A stretch of DNA of 64,000 bases from JAYFNU01 sp964460755 (lineage in GTDB: Bacteria > Bacillota > Clostridia > Oscillospirales > Ruminococcaceae), in contig CAYWQL010000002.1 of the NCBI GenBank assembly GCA_964460755.1, positions 1-64,000 of the forward strand, given 5' to 3'. Below are positions 33,937-43,073 of the stretch, one piece after another; positions within the stretch are counted from its first letter, which is position 1; every line of letters starts with the position of its first letter. The translations under genes and the position numbers were made by a program. Below the pieces are notes generated by a model. The model was not told where the DNA came from and did not search any database. It worked only from the letters and a program-made list of their open reading frames with translations.

Positions 33937-35007
33937 TTACTGCTGCGCCTTTAGTTTTTCCGCTTGGTCGGCCGTTATTAGCGCGTCGATAAGTTCGTCC
34001 AAATCTCCGTTGAGCACCGCCTCAAGCTTATAAAGCGTAAGCCCGATTCTGTGGTCGGTAATTCTCCCCTGCGGGTAGTTATAGGTTCTGATGCGTTCAC
34101 TTCTATCGCCCGTTCCAACCTGCCCGCGGCGTTCGGCGGCGATGGTTGCGTTCTGCTCTTGGAGCATTGCGTCGTATATTCGCGAGCGAAGTATCTTCAT
34201 TGCGCGGTCCTTGTTCTTGTACTGACTGCGCTCGTCCTGACATTCAACGACTATGCCTGTCGGAAGGTGGGTAATGCGAATAGCCGACTCGGTCTTGTTG
34301 ACGTGCTGACCGCCCGCTCCGCCCGAACGGTAGGTATCGATTTGTAAATCCTTTTCGTTAATATCGACTTCGACGTCCTCGACCTCGGGAAGCACGGCTA
34401 CGGTGACGGTCGAGGTGTGTATGCGCCCCTGCGTCTCGGTTTCGGGAACACGCTGAACCCTGTGGACGCCGCTTTCAAACTTAAAGCGGCTGTACGCGCC
34501 GTCACCCGAAATAGAAAAGCTTATTTCCTTAAAGCCGCCAAGCTCCGTCTCGTTCGCGTTGAGCACCTCGGTTTTAAAGCGCTTTGTTTCGGCATACATA
34601 GAATACATTCTATAAAGGGAATTAGCGAAAAGCGCGGCCTCTTCGCCGCCCGCTCCGCCGCGTATTTCGACGATAACGTTCTTATCGTCGTTTTCGTCGC
34701 GCGGAAGAAGAAGAACCTTTAATTCCTCATTAATTATATCCATTTGCTCGTGAGAGGAATCGTACTCCTCTTGGACCATTTCCTTAAAGTCTTTCTCAAG
34801 TCCACCCTCATCAAGAAGCGCCTTCGCTTCTTCGAAAGCCTCCTTTGCCTTGCAATAGCTTCGAAATTTTTCGACTATTGGGGTTAACTGCTTAAGCTCC
34901 TTTGTAAGAGATTTGTACCGCTCGTTATCTGAAACGACCGACGGGTCTGACAGCTGTTCGTTTATCTCCTCAAAGCGGACTTCTACAAGTTTTAATTTTT
35001 CAAACAT
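33937..35007 (-). CDS. prfA: Peptide chain release factor 1
   Basis: The 356-residue factor has a GGQ motif in RSGGAGGQHVNK and the RF1-type PxT-like codon-recognition region (VPETETQGRIHTSTVTV). It releases peptides at UAA and UAG. It starts six bases after the DUF951 gene. Later genes of the run encode translation-related enzymes. Confidence 0.96.
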   Translation of the reverse strand: MFEKLKLVEVRFEEINEQLSDPSVVSDNERYKSLTKELKQLTPIVEKFRSYCKAKEAFEEAKALLDEGGLEKDFKEMVQEEYDSSHEQMDIINEELKVLLLPRDENDDKNVIVEIRGGAGGEEAALFANSLYRMYSMYAETKRFKTEVLNANETELGGFKEISFSISGDGAYSRFKFESGVHRVQRVPETETQGRIHTSTVTVAVLPEVEDVEVDINEKDLQIDTYRSGGAGGQHVNKTESAIRITHLPTGIVVECQDERSQYKNKDRAMKILRSRIYDAMLQEQNATIAAERRGQVGTGDRSERIRTYNYPQGRITDHRIGLTLYKLEAVLNGDLDELIDALITADQAEKLKAQQ

Positions 35008-35012
35008 ATACC

Positions 35013-35201
35013 TTATTCACCTTTATCGGATATTATTTTTTTTATGTTTTTTTCGATTTTTACGCGCGGCAGCATAATCTCGTGAGAACAGCCCTTGCAT
35101 TTTATCTTAAAATCCATTCCCACTCGAAGCACCAAAAACTCCTTGCTACCGCAAGGATGAGGTTTTTTTACAACAATCGTATCTCCGACGTTTACGTCCA
35201 T
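35013..35201 (-). CDS. DUF951 family protein
   Basis: The 62-residue protein begins with the family pattern VGDTIVVKKPHPCGSKEF and has two further cysteines in CKGCSHEIMLPR, a likely zinc site. DUF951 proteins are small, conserved in Bacillota, and possibly nucleic-acid binding; their function is unknown. It is the first gene of the prfA run. Confidence 0.88.
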   Translation of the reverse strand: MDVNVGDTIVVKKPHPCGSKEFLVLRVGMDFKIKCKGCSHEIMLPRVKIEKNIKKIISDKGE

Positions 35202-35227
35202 ACTTCCACCTATAAAAAATGTTTCGT

Positions 35228-35256
35228 CTTATATAATATCACAATATCGCCCTCAA
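35228..35256 (-). promoter_or_regulatory. Promoter of the DUF951-prfA-sua5-coaE-M18 run
   Basis: TTGAGG and TATAAG with 17 bases between, about 27 bases upstream of the DUF951 start. Confidence 0.55.
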
Positions 35257-35351
35257 CGCAAAACCTTCATATAATCTTTTAATAAAAAGGGGTAGTTTTT
35301 CTTTATTTTTGCATATAGTTAGTAAGATTAAACAAAAAAGGGTGGCAAATA

Positions 35352-36275
35352 ATGAAAGACTGTCTTTATGAGGGAAGTTTAATTCACACTAAGGAAAATA
35401 TGCAAAAAACAAGAAATTTTGAAGCGCTGAGGCAGGCAATGCTCGACGGCGACGTGCTTGAAGGGCGAGCGTTCGTTTTCGATAACGAAAAAAACCTCAT
35501 TGTGCCGCTTTGCGGAATACGCGGGATTATCCCCTTTGCCGAATGCGCGATTGGAATGGATAGCCCCGACGCGAAGGACATCGTAGCCGTATCGCGGGTA
35601 GGAAAGCCCGTTTGCTTTATCATAAAAGAGATAACCACCGACGAGCTCGGTATGCCCGTCGCATATCTTTCACGCCGCGCCGTTCAGGAGCGTTTCGTCT
35701 TTGAAAAGGTTTCGCGCTTGGTGCCGGGAGACGTTATCCCCTGCTGCGTTACCCATATTGAGCGATTCGGCTGCTTTGCTGACGTCGGGCGCGGCGTAAT
35801 TGCGCTGCTTCCCATAGACCTCATCTCGGTTTCAAGAATAGCCCACCCTAACGAGAGAATTTCTGTCGGCGACCGCCTTATGTGCGTCGTCAAGTCAATT
35901 GACGAAAACGGCAGAATCGTACTATCTCAAAAGGAGCTTCTCGGAACCTTTCTTGAAAATGCCGCCCTTTTTTCGGCCGGCGAAACGGTTTTCGGAACGG
36001 TGCGCTCAGTTGAGGATTACGGCGTTTTCGTCGAGCTTACCCCGAACCTTTCGGGACTTGCGGAGCCTTATGAAAACGTCGAGGCGGGCGACGGCGCAAG
36101 CGTTTATATTAAAAGCATAATTCCTCAAAAAATGAAAATAAAGCTTTCCATAACCGACGCCTTCAAGACACCGCCCCAAAAAACTTCCCTTCGTTATTTC
36201 TGTGAAAGCGACCACATCGACCGCTTCGTCTATTCTCCTCAAGACTGTCAAAAGATAATTGAAACTGTTTTCTAA
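35352..36275 (+). CDS. S1 RNA-binding domain protein
   Basis: The 307-residue protein has an N-terminal S1-like region (about 33-110) and two clearer S1 domains. One runs over about 118-195 (PGDVIPCCVTHIERFGCFADVGRGVIALLP) and the other over about 208-272 (GETVFGTVRSVEDYGVFVEL). It resembles the short S1 homologues of Clostridia rather than the six-domain ribosomal S1. Its likely role is RNA binding in translation. The 150-base gap to the divergent DUF951 gene carries promoters only. Confidence 0.85.
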   Translation: MKDCLYEGSLIHTKENMQKTRNFEALRQAMLDGDVLEGRAFVFDNEKNLIVPLCGIRGIIPFAECAIGMDSPDAKDIVAVSRVGKPVCFIIKEITTDELGMPVAYLSRRAVQERFVFEKVSRLVPGDVIPCCVTHIERFGCFADVGRGVIALLPIDLISVSRIAHPNERISVGDRLMCVVKSIDENGRIVLSQKELLGTFLENAALFSAGETVFGTVRSVEDYGVFVELTPNLSGLAEPYENVEAGDGASVYIKSIIPQKMKIKLSITDAFKTPPQKTSLRYFCESDHIDRFVYSPQDCQKIIETVF

Positions 36276-36321
36276 CTCAATATTTTATGGTATACTGTAA
36301 GTGAAGAAACGGGGTGAAAGT

Positions 36322-36876
36322 ATGAACAACAACACATTCACAGCGGGGGTTGTTCCCGGCGGGCTTACCGACCACAGGGAAATCAAAATTCTCCTTTGCC
36401 ATGTGCTTTTTTCTTTAAATGAGCCCGTCTCGAACAGCAATCTTTTAGAGGCGTTTTGCGAACAGGGCAGCGCAAATTATTTCGAGTGTGCCGACGCGAT
36501 TTCCGACCTTGTTTCGGCGGGACATCTTCTTCAAAACGAAATGAACGAGTATACCCTCACCGAAACGGGAGCTTATATCGCGCGCGAACTGGTCGCCGAC
36601 GTTCCCGCCTCGGTTCGCGACCTCGTAACCGACAAGGCAAGCGAGCTTCACAACCGTTCAAAAAAAGAAAAGCACCATCGCGTTGACATAATCAAACGCG
36701 ACGGCGACTATTTTGCGATATGCAAGCTTTGTGAAAGCGACGGCACCGAAATTTTCTCGGTCAGCCTTTCGGTTCCCAACAAAACCTTTGCCCAGCTTGT
36801 GCGTGACCGCTTCGTTGACAACGCAGAGGACATCGTTCGCACAAACATGGAAATGCTGACGGGCGAAAAGCTTTAA
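36322..36876 (+). CDS. DUF4364 family protein
   Basis: The 184-residue protein has a winged-helix-like N-terminal half (EIKILLCHVLFSLNEPVSNSNLL...; LLQNEMNEYTLTETG) and a mixed C-terminal half, the DUF4364 layout. Members may be transcription regulators, but this is untested. GGGGTGA just upstream supports the ATG at 36322 over a GTG seven codons earlier. Its stop overlaps the convergent ABC-F gene by four bases. Confidence 0.8.
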   Translation: MNNNTFTAGVVPGGLTDHREIKILLCHVLFSLNEPVSNSNLLEAFCEQGSANYFECADAISDLVSAGHLLQNEMNEYTLTETGAYIARELVADVPASVRDLVTDKASELHNRSKKEKHHRVDIIKRDGDYFAICKLCESDGTEIFSVSLSVPNKTFAQLVRDRFVDNAEDIVRTNMEMLTGEKL

Positions 36877-38759
36877 TCGTCGGAATAGTTTAACAGCCAT
36901 TCATCGGAAAGACTGTTGAGCTCGGCTTTGCTTTCCTCTAACTGAATATATAACTCAGACAGCTTCGTATGGTCGGACGCGACCTCGGGGCTGTTTATTT
37001 GTTCGGTCAAATCGTCGACCGAAATTTCAAGCTCTTCTATGCGTTTATCAATGTAAGCCTTTCGTTCCCTTTCCTTTGCGCGAAAAGCGCGAAGCTCCTT
37101 TTGGCTTAAAAGGCTTTCAGCCTCGTTCTTCTTTTCTTCGCTCTTTTTTGATGCTGTGCCGGGCGCGGCTAATGTAACCTTCCCCGTTTCGCGATATTCA
37201 CGATACTGCTTATAGCTTTCAAAAAGCTTCCATTCGTTATCCGTAAGAAGCAGTATTTTGCTGTTAATGCACTCCATTAAGTATCTATCGTGGGTGACGA
37301 CAATCATCGTGCCCTCGTAGGCTTCAAGCGCGTCATAAAGGATATCCTTCGTGTAAATATCAAGGTGGTTCGTCGGTTCGTCGAGAACAAGCAGGTTCGG
37401 GTGCTCCAACGAAATTTTAGCAAGATTAAGTCTCGCGAGTTCGCCGCCCGAAAGACCGCGCGCGTCGATAAAAACATCCTCGTTGCGAAAGCCGACCGAA
37501 GCGAGAAGGCTTCGTATTTCAAGCTGGTTCATCGACGGATACAAATCCCAGATATATTCAAGCGGATTTTTCGAGCGAGTTGCCGAAAGCTGCTGTTCAA
37601 GGTAGCTTATTTTAACGCCGCCGCCAAGCCGAACACGACCCGACGCGGGCGAGTTTTTGTTGAGTAAAACCTTTAAAAGCGTGGTCTTTCCGGTTCCGTT
37701 TGCCCCGACTATCGTAAGGCGTTCACCCCGCAAAAGCTCAAAATCAAGCTTGTTAACAAGAGTTCTCCCGCCGGCCTTCACGCAAAGCTCCTTCGCGGTA
37801 ATAACCTCTTTATACGGCTCATTCGCGGGAATAATGTCAAGCTTAACCTTAACATGGTTAGAGCTTTCGGGCGCGCTCAGGTCAAGCTTCTCAAGCTGTT
37901 TTCTACGGCTTTTCGCCATATTCGACGTCGACGCTCGCACGAGATTCCGCGCCACATAATCGCCAAGCTTTTCTGCCTTTTCTACGGTTTTTTCGTATTC
38001 TCTTTCTTCTCTCTCATCGTTCTCCTGCTTTTGACGAAGATATGCGGAGAAATTTCCATTATAAATCTTCGATTTTCCGCCGCTTATCTCGACCGTCTTG
38101 GTCGAAACGGCGTCGAGAAAATGGCGGTCATGCGAAACCGCAAGAATTGCCCCCTCGTAGTTGAGCAAAAACTCCTCGAGCCATTCGAGTGTGTCAATAT
38201 CAAGATGGTTGGTCGGCTCGTCGAGGATAAGAAGGTCGGGCTTCATAATAAGAAGCTTCGCAAGGGCAAGACGGGTTTTCTCCCCGCCGCTGAGAACTCC
38301 GACTTTTTTGTCGTGGGTTTCTTTTGGAAAGCCAAGACCGTTGAGTATCTTTTTTATGTTGAAGTCGAGATTATACCCGTCGACAGCGTCGTACTTCGCT
38401 GAAACCTCCTCGTATTCCTCAATAAGCGAGTCGTCGTTTGCCATTGTCGCCTCAAGCTCCTTCATACGCGCCAAGAGCTTGTCCGCGTCGTTTACCGACT
38501 TCATTTCGGTATAAATCGTTTTCTCGGGCGAAAGCCCGGACATCTGCTTCTGATAGCCTATCGTGGCTTTGTTTTTTAACACAACAAAACCACCGGTGGC
38601 TGTAAGCTCGCCGGTGATTATGTTTAAAAGCGTGGTTTTTCCGCATCCGTTGTAGCCAACGAGCGAAACGCGCTCTTTTTCATGTATCTGGAAGGATACG
38701 TCGCGAAGAACGACGTTTCCGCCGAAGGACATCGCGACTGAACTTACATCGAGTACCAT
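36873..38759 (-). CDS. ABC-F family ATPase
   Basis: The 628-residue soluble protein has two ABC cassettes: Walker A GYNGCGKTT with LSGGEKTRLALAK, and Walker A GANGTGKTT with LSGGELARLNLAK. The linker between them is the ABC-F type. A charged coiled-coil C-terminal domain (about 545-628) follows. No membrane domain is present. ABC-F proteins act on the ribosomal E site in translation or antibiotic protection; this one cannot be assigned to a resistance type. GGAG six bases upstream fixes the start at 38759; the open frame above it overlaps the next gene. Confidence 0.93.
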   Translation of the reverse strand: MVLDVSSVAMSFGGNVVLRDVSFQIHEKERVSLVGYNGCGKTTLLNIITGELTATGGFVVLKNKATIGYQKQMSGLSPEKTIYTEMKSVNDADKLLARMKELEATMANDDSLIEEYEEVSAKYDAVDGYNLDFNIKKILNGLGFPKETHDKKVGVLSGGEKTRLALAKLLIMKPDLLILDEPTNHLDIDTLEWLEEFLLNYEGAILAVSHDRHFLDAVSTKTVEISGGKSKIYNGNFSAYLRQKQENDEREEREYEKTVEKAEKLGDYVARNLVRASTSNMAKSRRKQLEKLDLSAPESSNHVKVKLDIIPANEPYKEVITAKELCVKAGGRTLVNKLDFELLRGERLTIVGANGTGKTTLLKVLLNKNSPASGRVRLGGGVKISYLEQQLSATRSKNPLEYIWDLYPSMNQLEIRSLLASVGFRNEDVFIDARGLSGGELARLNLAKISLEHPNLLVLDEPTNHLDIYTKDILYDALEAYEGTMIVVTHDRYLMECINSKILLLTDNEWKLFESYKQYREYRETGKVTLAAPGTASKKSEEKKNEAESLLSQKELRAFRAKERERKAYIDKRIEELEISVDDLTEQINSPEVASDHTKLSELYIQLEESKAELNSLSDEWLLNYSDD

Positions 38760-38775
38760 TGTTTTCTCCGAATAA

Positions 38776-39714
38776 TTATATGCCGACAGCCGCCTTGCAC
38801 CAGTTGAGAACGAAATCGTAGGTTTCCGCCTTATTGTCCTCGTTGAGTATTTCGTGACGCTTGCCGTCGACAAACTTCAAGTCTAATTTTTCTATTCCGG
38901 CGTTTTTGAGCTTGTCGTATACCTCGCTCACGCCCTTTGTTAACCCGCCGACGGGGTCTTCCGAGCCCGAAATAAGAAGCACGGGCAGGTCTTTTCTTAT
39001 CTTCTCAGCCCAGTCCTTTTTAGATACCGCGCCCAAAATCTTCATAAGGTCGCGATAGCCCGAGAGCGTGAAAAGATATCCGCATTTGTCGTCGTTTATG
39101 TACTTGGTGACGTTCGAACGTTCTGTCGAAAGCCAATCGAAAGGGGTCTTTGCGTCGGTAAAGCTCTTGTTATAGCTTCCGAACGCAAGCTTGTCTATAA
39201 ACGGACTTCTGTGGTGTTCGCCCTTAAAGAGCGAAATCAGGTTCACTATAAATATGCCGATACCTCCGACAGGATTGCTTCCGCTCGTTCCCATAAATAT
39301 CGCGCCGTCGATATCGGAAGAATACTTCGACGCATAAAGCCGCGCGACAAAGGAGCCCATACTATGTCCCAAAAGAATAATCGGAAGCCTGTCGTACTCC
39401 TTCTTTGCAATGCCCGTAAGGGTATGCACGTCCTGTGCAAGAAGCTTATATCCGTTTTTGTCGGCAAAAAAGCCGAGGTCTTCTTCGGTCTTAGCGGTGT
39501 CGCCGTGTCCAAGGTGGTCGTTGCCGAACACAACGAAGCCGTTCTTCACCATAAACTTCGCAAAATCGTCGTATCTTTCGATATATTCCGCCATACCGTG
39601 TGCTATTTGTAAAATCGCCTTCGGTGCTTTTTCCGAATTGCGCCATTCTTTGTATTGGATATCCGTTTTTCCGTCTGCTGATAAAAACTTTCCTCGTTTA
39701 ACCTCAACTGACAT
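38776..39714 (-). CDS. Alpha/beta hydrolase, monoacylglycerol lipase-like
   Basis: The 312-residue hydrolase has QIAHGMAEYIERYDDFA near the N-terminus, the nucleophile elbow LLGHSMGSF, SGSEDPVG with the Asp, and KRHEILNE with the His. It belongs to the serine aminopeptidase S33/lysophospholipase group and probably cleaves monoacylglycerols or lysophospholipids. No signal peptide is present. It lies 16 bases upstream of the ABC-F gene. Confidence 0.88.
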   Translation of the reverse strand: MSVEVKRGKFLSADGKTDIQYKEWRNSEKAPKAILQIAHGMAEYIERYDDFAKFMVKNGFVVFGNDHLGHGDTAKTEEDLGFFADKNGYKLLAQDVHTLTGIAKKEYDRLPIILLGHSMGSFVARLYASKYSSDIDGAIFMGTSGSNPVGGIGIFIVNLISLFKGEHHRSPFIDKLAFGSYNKSFTDAKTPFDWLSTERSNVTKYINDDKCGYLFTLSGYRDLMKILGAVSKKDWAEKIRKDLPVLLISGSEDPVGGLTKGVSEVYDKLKNAGIEKLDLKFVDGKRHEILNEDNKAETYDFVLNWCKAAVGI

Positions 39715-39848
39715 TTTACGCTCTCCTTAAATGTGTGATGTGAACATTATACCCTTTTAGTTTCTTTACCGTCAACTGTACAACAGCCTAAAAACAACGT
39801 CGTATTTTCGTCAAAAAAAGTATTGCTTTTTTGCTCCTTACGGAATTT

Positions 39849-40571
39849 TCATTTCGCGTTAACGATTATTTGTGACAAAACCTCCCCGACCTTATCTCTT
39901 ATCACAAGGTCGGCGCTGTCGTCATAGGGGGTTTTGTCTCTATTAATAAGAACAAGACTTCTACCTTTAAAATATTGAATTAATCCTGCCGCCGGATATA
40001 CCGTTAGGCTCGTTCCCGCGACGATAAGTACGTCGGCATTCTCAATGGCGCGAATTGAACCCACAAGAACGTCATTGTCGAGGCCTTCCTCATAAAGCAC
40101 AACGTCGGGCTTGATTATTCCGCCGCATTCGCATTTCGGCACGCCGACAGCGTCGGCGACAAAATGCGCGTCATAGAGCTTTTTGCAATTCATACAGTAG
40201 TTGCGGTGAACGCAGCCGTGAAGCTCAAATACGTTTTTGCTCCCCGCTTGGGTATGAAAGCCGTCGACGTTCTGGGTTACTATGGCTTTGAGCTTGCCTG
40301 CACGCTCGAGCTCGGCTAATTTATAGTGCGCGGCGTTCGGTTTTTTGTCAAAATAAAAAAACGCCTGCTTATAGTATTCAAAAAACTCCTCGGTATTCGA
40401 CATAAAAAACGAATGGGATACCATTCTTTCGGGCGGATAGGCGTATTTCTTTTTATAAAGACCGTCGTCGCTTCGAAAGTCGGGTATTCCGCTTTCGGTC
40501 GACACCCCCGCGCCGCCAAAAAAGACAATGTTTTCGCTTTCGTCAATGATTTTCTGAAGCTCGCTTTTAAT
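39849..40571 (-). CDS. Sir2-family NAD-dependent deacylase; start codon uncertain (AUU or frameshift)
   Basis: The sirtuin core is complete from FFGGAGVSTESGIPDFRS through TQNVDGFHTQAG, the catalytic His in ELHG, the zinc cysteines (C-x2-C and C-x-C, near residues 130-160) and GTSLTVYPAAG. The first in-frame GTG lies inside the NAD-binding motif, which is too late. The needed N-terminal helix (KSELQKIIDESENIVFF) is in frame but has no ATG, GTG or TTG. A ribosome binding site GGGGTGAT stands right before ATT ATT AAA, so an AUU start at 40571 is possible. Alternatively the GTG at 40579 is the start, with one base lost in the AAAA run that follows. Confidence 0.8.
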   Translation of the reverse strand: MKSELQKIIDESENIVFFGGAGVSTESGIPDFRSDDGLYKKKYAYPPERMVSHSFFMSNTEEFFEYYKQAFFYFDKKPNAAHYKLAELERAGKLKAIVTQNVDGFHTQAGSKNVFELHGCVHRNYCMNCKKLYDAHFVADAVGVPKCECGGIIKPDVVLYEEGLDNDVLVGSIRAIENADVLIVAGTSLTVYPAAGLIQYFKGRSLVLINRDKTPYDDSADLVIRDKVGEVLSQIIVNAK

Positions 40572-40754
40572 AATATCACCCCTAATATTTATCAGAACAA
40601 AATGAATGATTTAGTAATATTATATCATGTAAATAAAACAAATAACAGTAAGAGAAACAAAACTCAAGTTGAAAAATCGCCCTGCCTACTTTATAATGTA
40701 CATATATGCGTTCGACCGCTGTTTTTTTGAAAATCACCCACGAAAGGTTTAAAT

Positions 40755-41852
40755 ATGTCCTCCATTATTGATTATGCAAAAAGCTTCACCGCGTCCTTCG
40801 ACGAATCGCCCTTTTCACAGGTCGACAGCCTTGTTCTTTCGGAGCTCACCTATTCACACTTCAATGTTTTTGTTTCGGCGCGCCAACGTTTTCTCGCGCC
40901 AGTGATAAAGCTCCGCGAGCTTCTGTCCGACGAAAAAATCGAAGCGATGATTTCGGCTATACACAGCCGTGAAAATGAAAAAAAGCTTCTTCTTGCCATA
41001 AAGGACAATCCCCGCTTTAACGGCGTAGGCGTTGCGCGCAGCGTCTGCGAATTTGACACCAACGACGACAAACAGTTTTCTGCGATAACCTTTATTCTTA
41101 ATAAAAAGAGCTTTTACGTTGCCTTTCGCGGCACCGATTCTACCCTCGTCGGATGGAAGGAGGACTTCAATATGTCCTTTATGTCCGCCGTGCCCGCCCA
41201 AAGGCTTGCGCTTAAATACCTTAATGAAAGCGCGAAACGTTTTCGCGGCAGCATCTTTGTCGGGGGGCACTCAAAGGGAGGAAACCTTGCTGAATACGCG
41301 GCGATTATGTGCGACGATAAAATTCAAAGCCGTATCGTCAATATCTTCAGTCACGACGGTCCAGGCTTTAAGAAGGGGCTTTTCGACGATATAGAGCTGT
41401 CCTCTATTACTCCGAAAATATTGAAAACCGTGCCTCAGTCGTCGCTTATCGGTATGCTGCTTGAAAGCCAAGAAAACTACACCATCATAAAAAGCAACGC
41501 TTCCGGCATAATGCAGCACGACCCCTATTCGTGGGAAATCGAAGACAACCGTTTCGTAACCCTTTCGGAAATCACGCGGGGCGCGAAATATTTTGACAGC
41601 ACCATAAGCTCGTGGCTTTCCACACTCTCCGACGAAAAACGCGAAACCTTCGTCGACCTGCTTTTTCGCATTGTCGAGGCGTCCGGCGCAAATACAATAT
41701 ACGATATGACCGATATGAAGCTCAAAAAGCTCAAGGATATGTTGGGCGAGCTTAAAAATGTCGACAGTGAAACAAAACGTTTCGCGCTCAAAACGATAAA
41801 AACTCTCGCAGCGCTTGCAATAAAAAATACACCGAAGCTGGTAATAAAATAA
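40755..41852 (+). CDS. Mbeg1-like (DUF2974) lipase-fold protein
   Basis: The 365-residue protein has the Mbeg1/DUF2974 layout. VAFRGTDSTLVGWKEDFNMSF is followed by the nucleophile motif VGGHSKGGNLAEYAA, a SHDGPGF Asp region and a HDPYSWE region. Members are predicted serine hydrolases of unknown substrate. No signal peptide is visible. It is a single gene with a terminator overlapping its stop. Confidence 0.85.
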   Translation: MSSIIDYAKSFTASFDESPFSQVDSLVLSELTYSHFNVFVSARQRFLAPVIKLRELLSDEKIEAMISAIHSRENEKKLLLAIKDNPRFNGVGVARSVCEFDTNDDKQFSAITFILNKKSFYVAFRGTDSTLVGWKEDFNMSFMSAVPAQRLALKYLNESAKRFRGSIFVGGHSKGGNLAEYAAIMCDDKIQSRIVNIFSHDGPGFKKGLFDDIELSSITPKILKTVPQSSLIGMLLESQENYTIIKSNASGIMQHDPYSWEIEDNRFVTLSEITRGAKYFDSTISSWLSTLSDEKRETFVDLLFRIVEASGANTIYDMTDMKLKKLKDMLGELKNVDSETKRFALKTIKTLAALAIKNTPKLVIK

Positions 41853-41883
41853 GCTCTCCCACAAAAAGCGGGAGAGCTTTTTC
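41851..41883 (+). terminator. Terminator after the Mbeg1-like gene
   Basis: AAGCTCTCCC pairs with GGGAGAGCTT, followed by TTTCT; it also overlaps the end of the convergent SseB gene. Confidence 0.8.
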
Positions 41884-42332
41884 TATTTTTGTGTCGTTTG
41901 CTTCTTTATTTCCTCAATGAGCGTTTTTTTGAAAACAACGTCGTCGCTGTAAGGGTTGATTACAAAGCCACCCGAGCGTCCTTTGTCGTCAAGCACGAGC
42001 GACGAAAGGTCGGCATAGGAAACGATAAGAGTTTGCTCATCCACCTTATCGCGCCACTTCTTGAGCTCCTGCCAATCGGTGAAGGCAAGAAAAAATTCCT
42101 CGTTATTCTCGTTTTGAAGCGTGATAAACCCGATAGCCGTCCCCTTTGGAAAGGTCTTTTTCCCCGTTTCTTCCGACGTTGTCGGGTCGGGCGCAATTAT
42201 CACAGGGGTCAAAAATTTTGCCCTTATAACCTCGTTTATCATTTCGTTTTGGTTTTGCTCGTTGTTTTTTGCAAGCAGCGCCTTAATTGACGCGATAAGC
42301 GACGGATTTTCAACAGGTCTGTTTACGTCCAT
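41883..42332 (-). CDS. SseB family protein
   Basis: The 149-residue protein has the SseB pattern: a helical start, VIRAKFLTPVII, a PKGTAIGFITLQNENNEEFFLAFTDWQEL core and GFVINPYSDDVVF near the end. Its molecular function is unknown. GGAGG eight bases upstream places the start at 42332; the open frame continues up into the DUF6320 gene. Confidence 0.83.
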   Translation of the reverse strand: MDVNRPVENPSLIASIKALLAKNNEQNQNEMINEVIRAKFLTPVIIAPDPTTSEETGKKTFPKGTAIGFITLQNENNEEFFLAFTDWQELKKWRDKVDEQTLIVSYADLSSLVLDDKGRSGGFVINPYSDDVVFKKTLIEEIKKQTTQK

Positions 42333-42360
42333 TTTTTCTTCCTCCAAAGCTTGCCGTTTT

Positions 42361-43068
42361 CTATACAAAAAGTCTTTTAATTATTTCGTCGCGAAGATTT
42401 TTCTTTCTTTCAAGCACCAGCATAACCGACGCGAATACTATATTCGAGCCAACCACAAAAAGCGACCACAAAAGCACGAAGTCGTTGCCGACAAAACGGT
42501 TGATAAAGAAGTCAATCGCGGTACACATAAGAGCGGCAACAATTAAAAGTATCGCCGCCTTCACAAAGCCCGACAGCCGTGTTCGGCGTATAACAAAAAT
42601 AAAGGTCGAAACGGTAATGCACAAGCTCAGAACTATCGGAAGCCCAAGCCCCCAGAACCACGCCAGTCCTCCCGTCATATAGGCGATTAGGGCGATGTAA
42701 CCAACGAGAACCGCCGTGTCTATGGCAAGATATAAATAGGGCTTGGGGATTTCATATAGGAAGGGAAAAACGACGAGGAAAAAAATACAGATATCCGCTC
42801 CGACGACGTATGCCGACCACGTTATATGAAGATTGAACATAAAATCCGTAAGCACAGGTATAATTATCGGAATAAGCAGCAGCAGAGAAATGAGCGAAAC
42901 GACGTATTTTCGGTTCACCTTTTCCATAATGTGCTCAACCCTGCTCGGATATGGGCGTATATCCGGCTCGCGCCATTCCTTTTTTGGGTTAAGCACCTCG
43001 GTATCGCATAGCGGACACCGCTTCTCTGATTCGGCAAGCTCGACTCCGCAGTTTACACAGTAAGACAT
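42361..43068 (-). CDS. DUF6320 membrane protein with N-terminal zinc ribbon
   Basis: The 235-residue protein starts with a zinc ribbon, CVNCGVELAESEKRCPLCD, followed by a short cytoplasmic linker and six membrane segments (from about residue 56). This is the DUF6320 layout. It starts five bases after the acyltransferase stop, in the same order seen in other Clostridia as far as I recall. Its role is unknown; it may present or move the product made by its two enzyme neighbours (inference). Confidence 0.75.
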   Translation of the reverse strand: MSYCVNCGVELAESEKRCPLCDTEVLNPKKEWREPDIRPYPSRVEHIMEKVNRKYVVSLISLLLLIPIIIPVLTDFMFNLHITWSAYVVGADICIFFLVVFPFLYEIPKPYLYLAIDTAVLVGYIALIAYMTGGLAWFWGLGLPIVLSLCITVSTFIFVIRRTRLSGFVKAAILLIVAALMCTAIDFFINRFVGNDFVLLWSLFVVGSNIVFASVMLVLERKKNLRDEIIKRLFV

Positions 43069-43073
43069 ATTTC

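Noticed and set aside
37290..38402. Plus-strand ORFs opposite the ABC-F gene
   Set aside because: They are shadow frames; the minus-strand frame has both ABC cassettes and a clear start.
40850..41864. Antisense ORFs opposite the Mbeg1-like gene (up to 197 codons)
   Set aside because: They are fully antisense to a gene with clear family motifs, and their composition is that of shadow frames.
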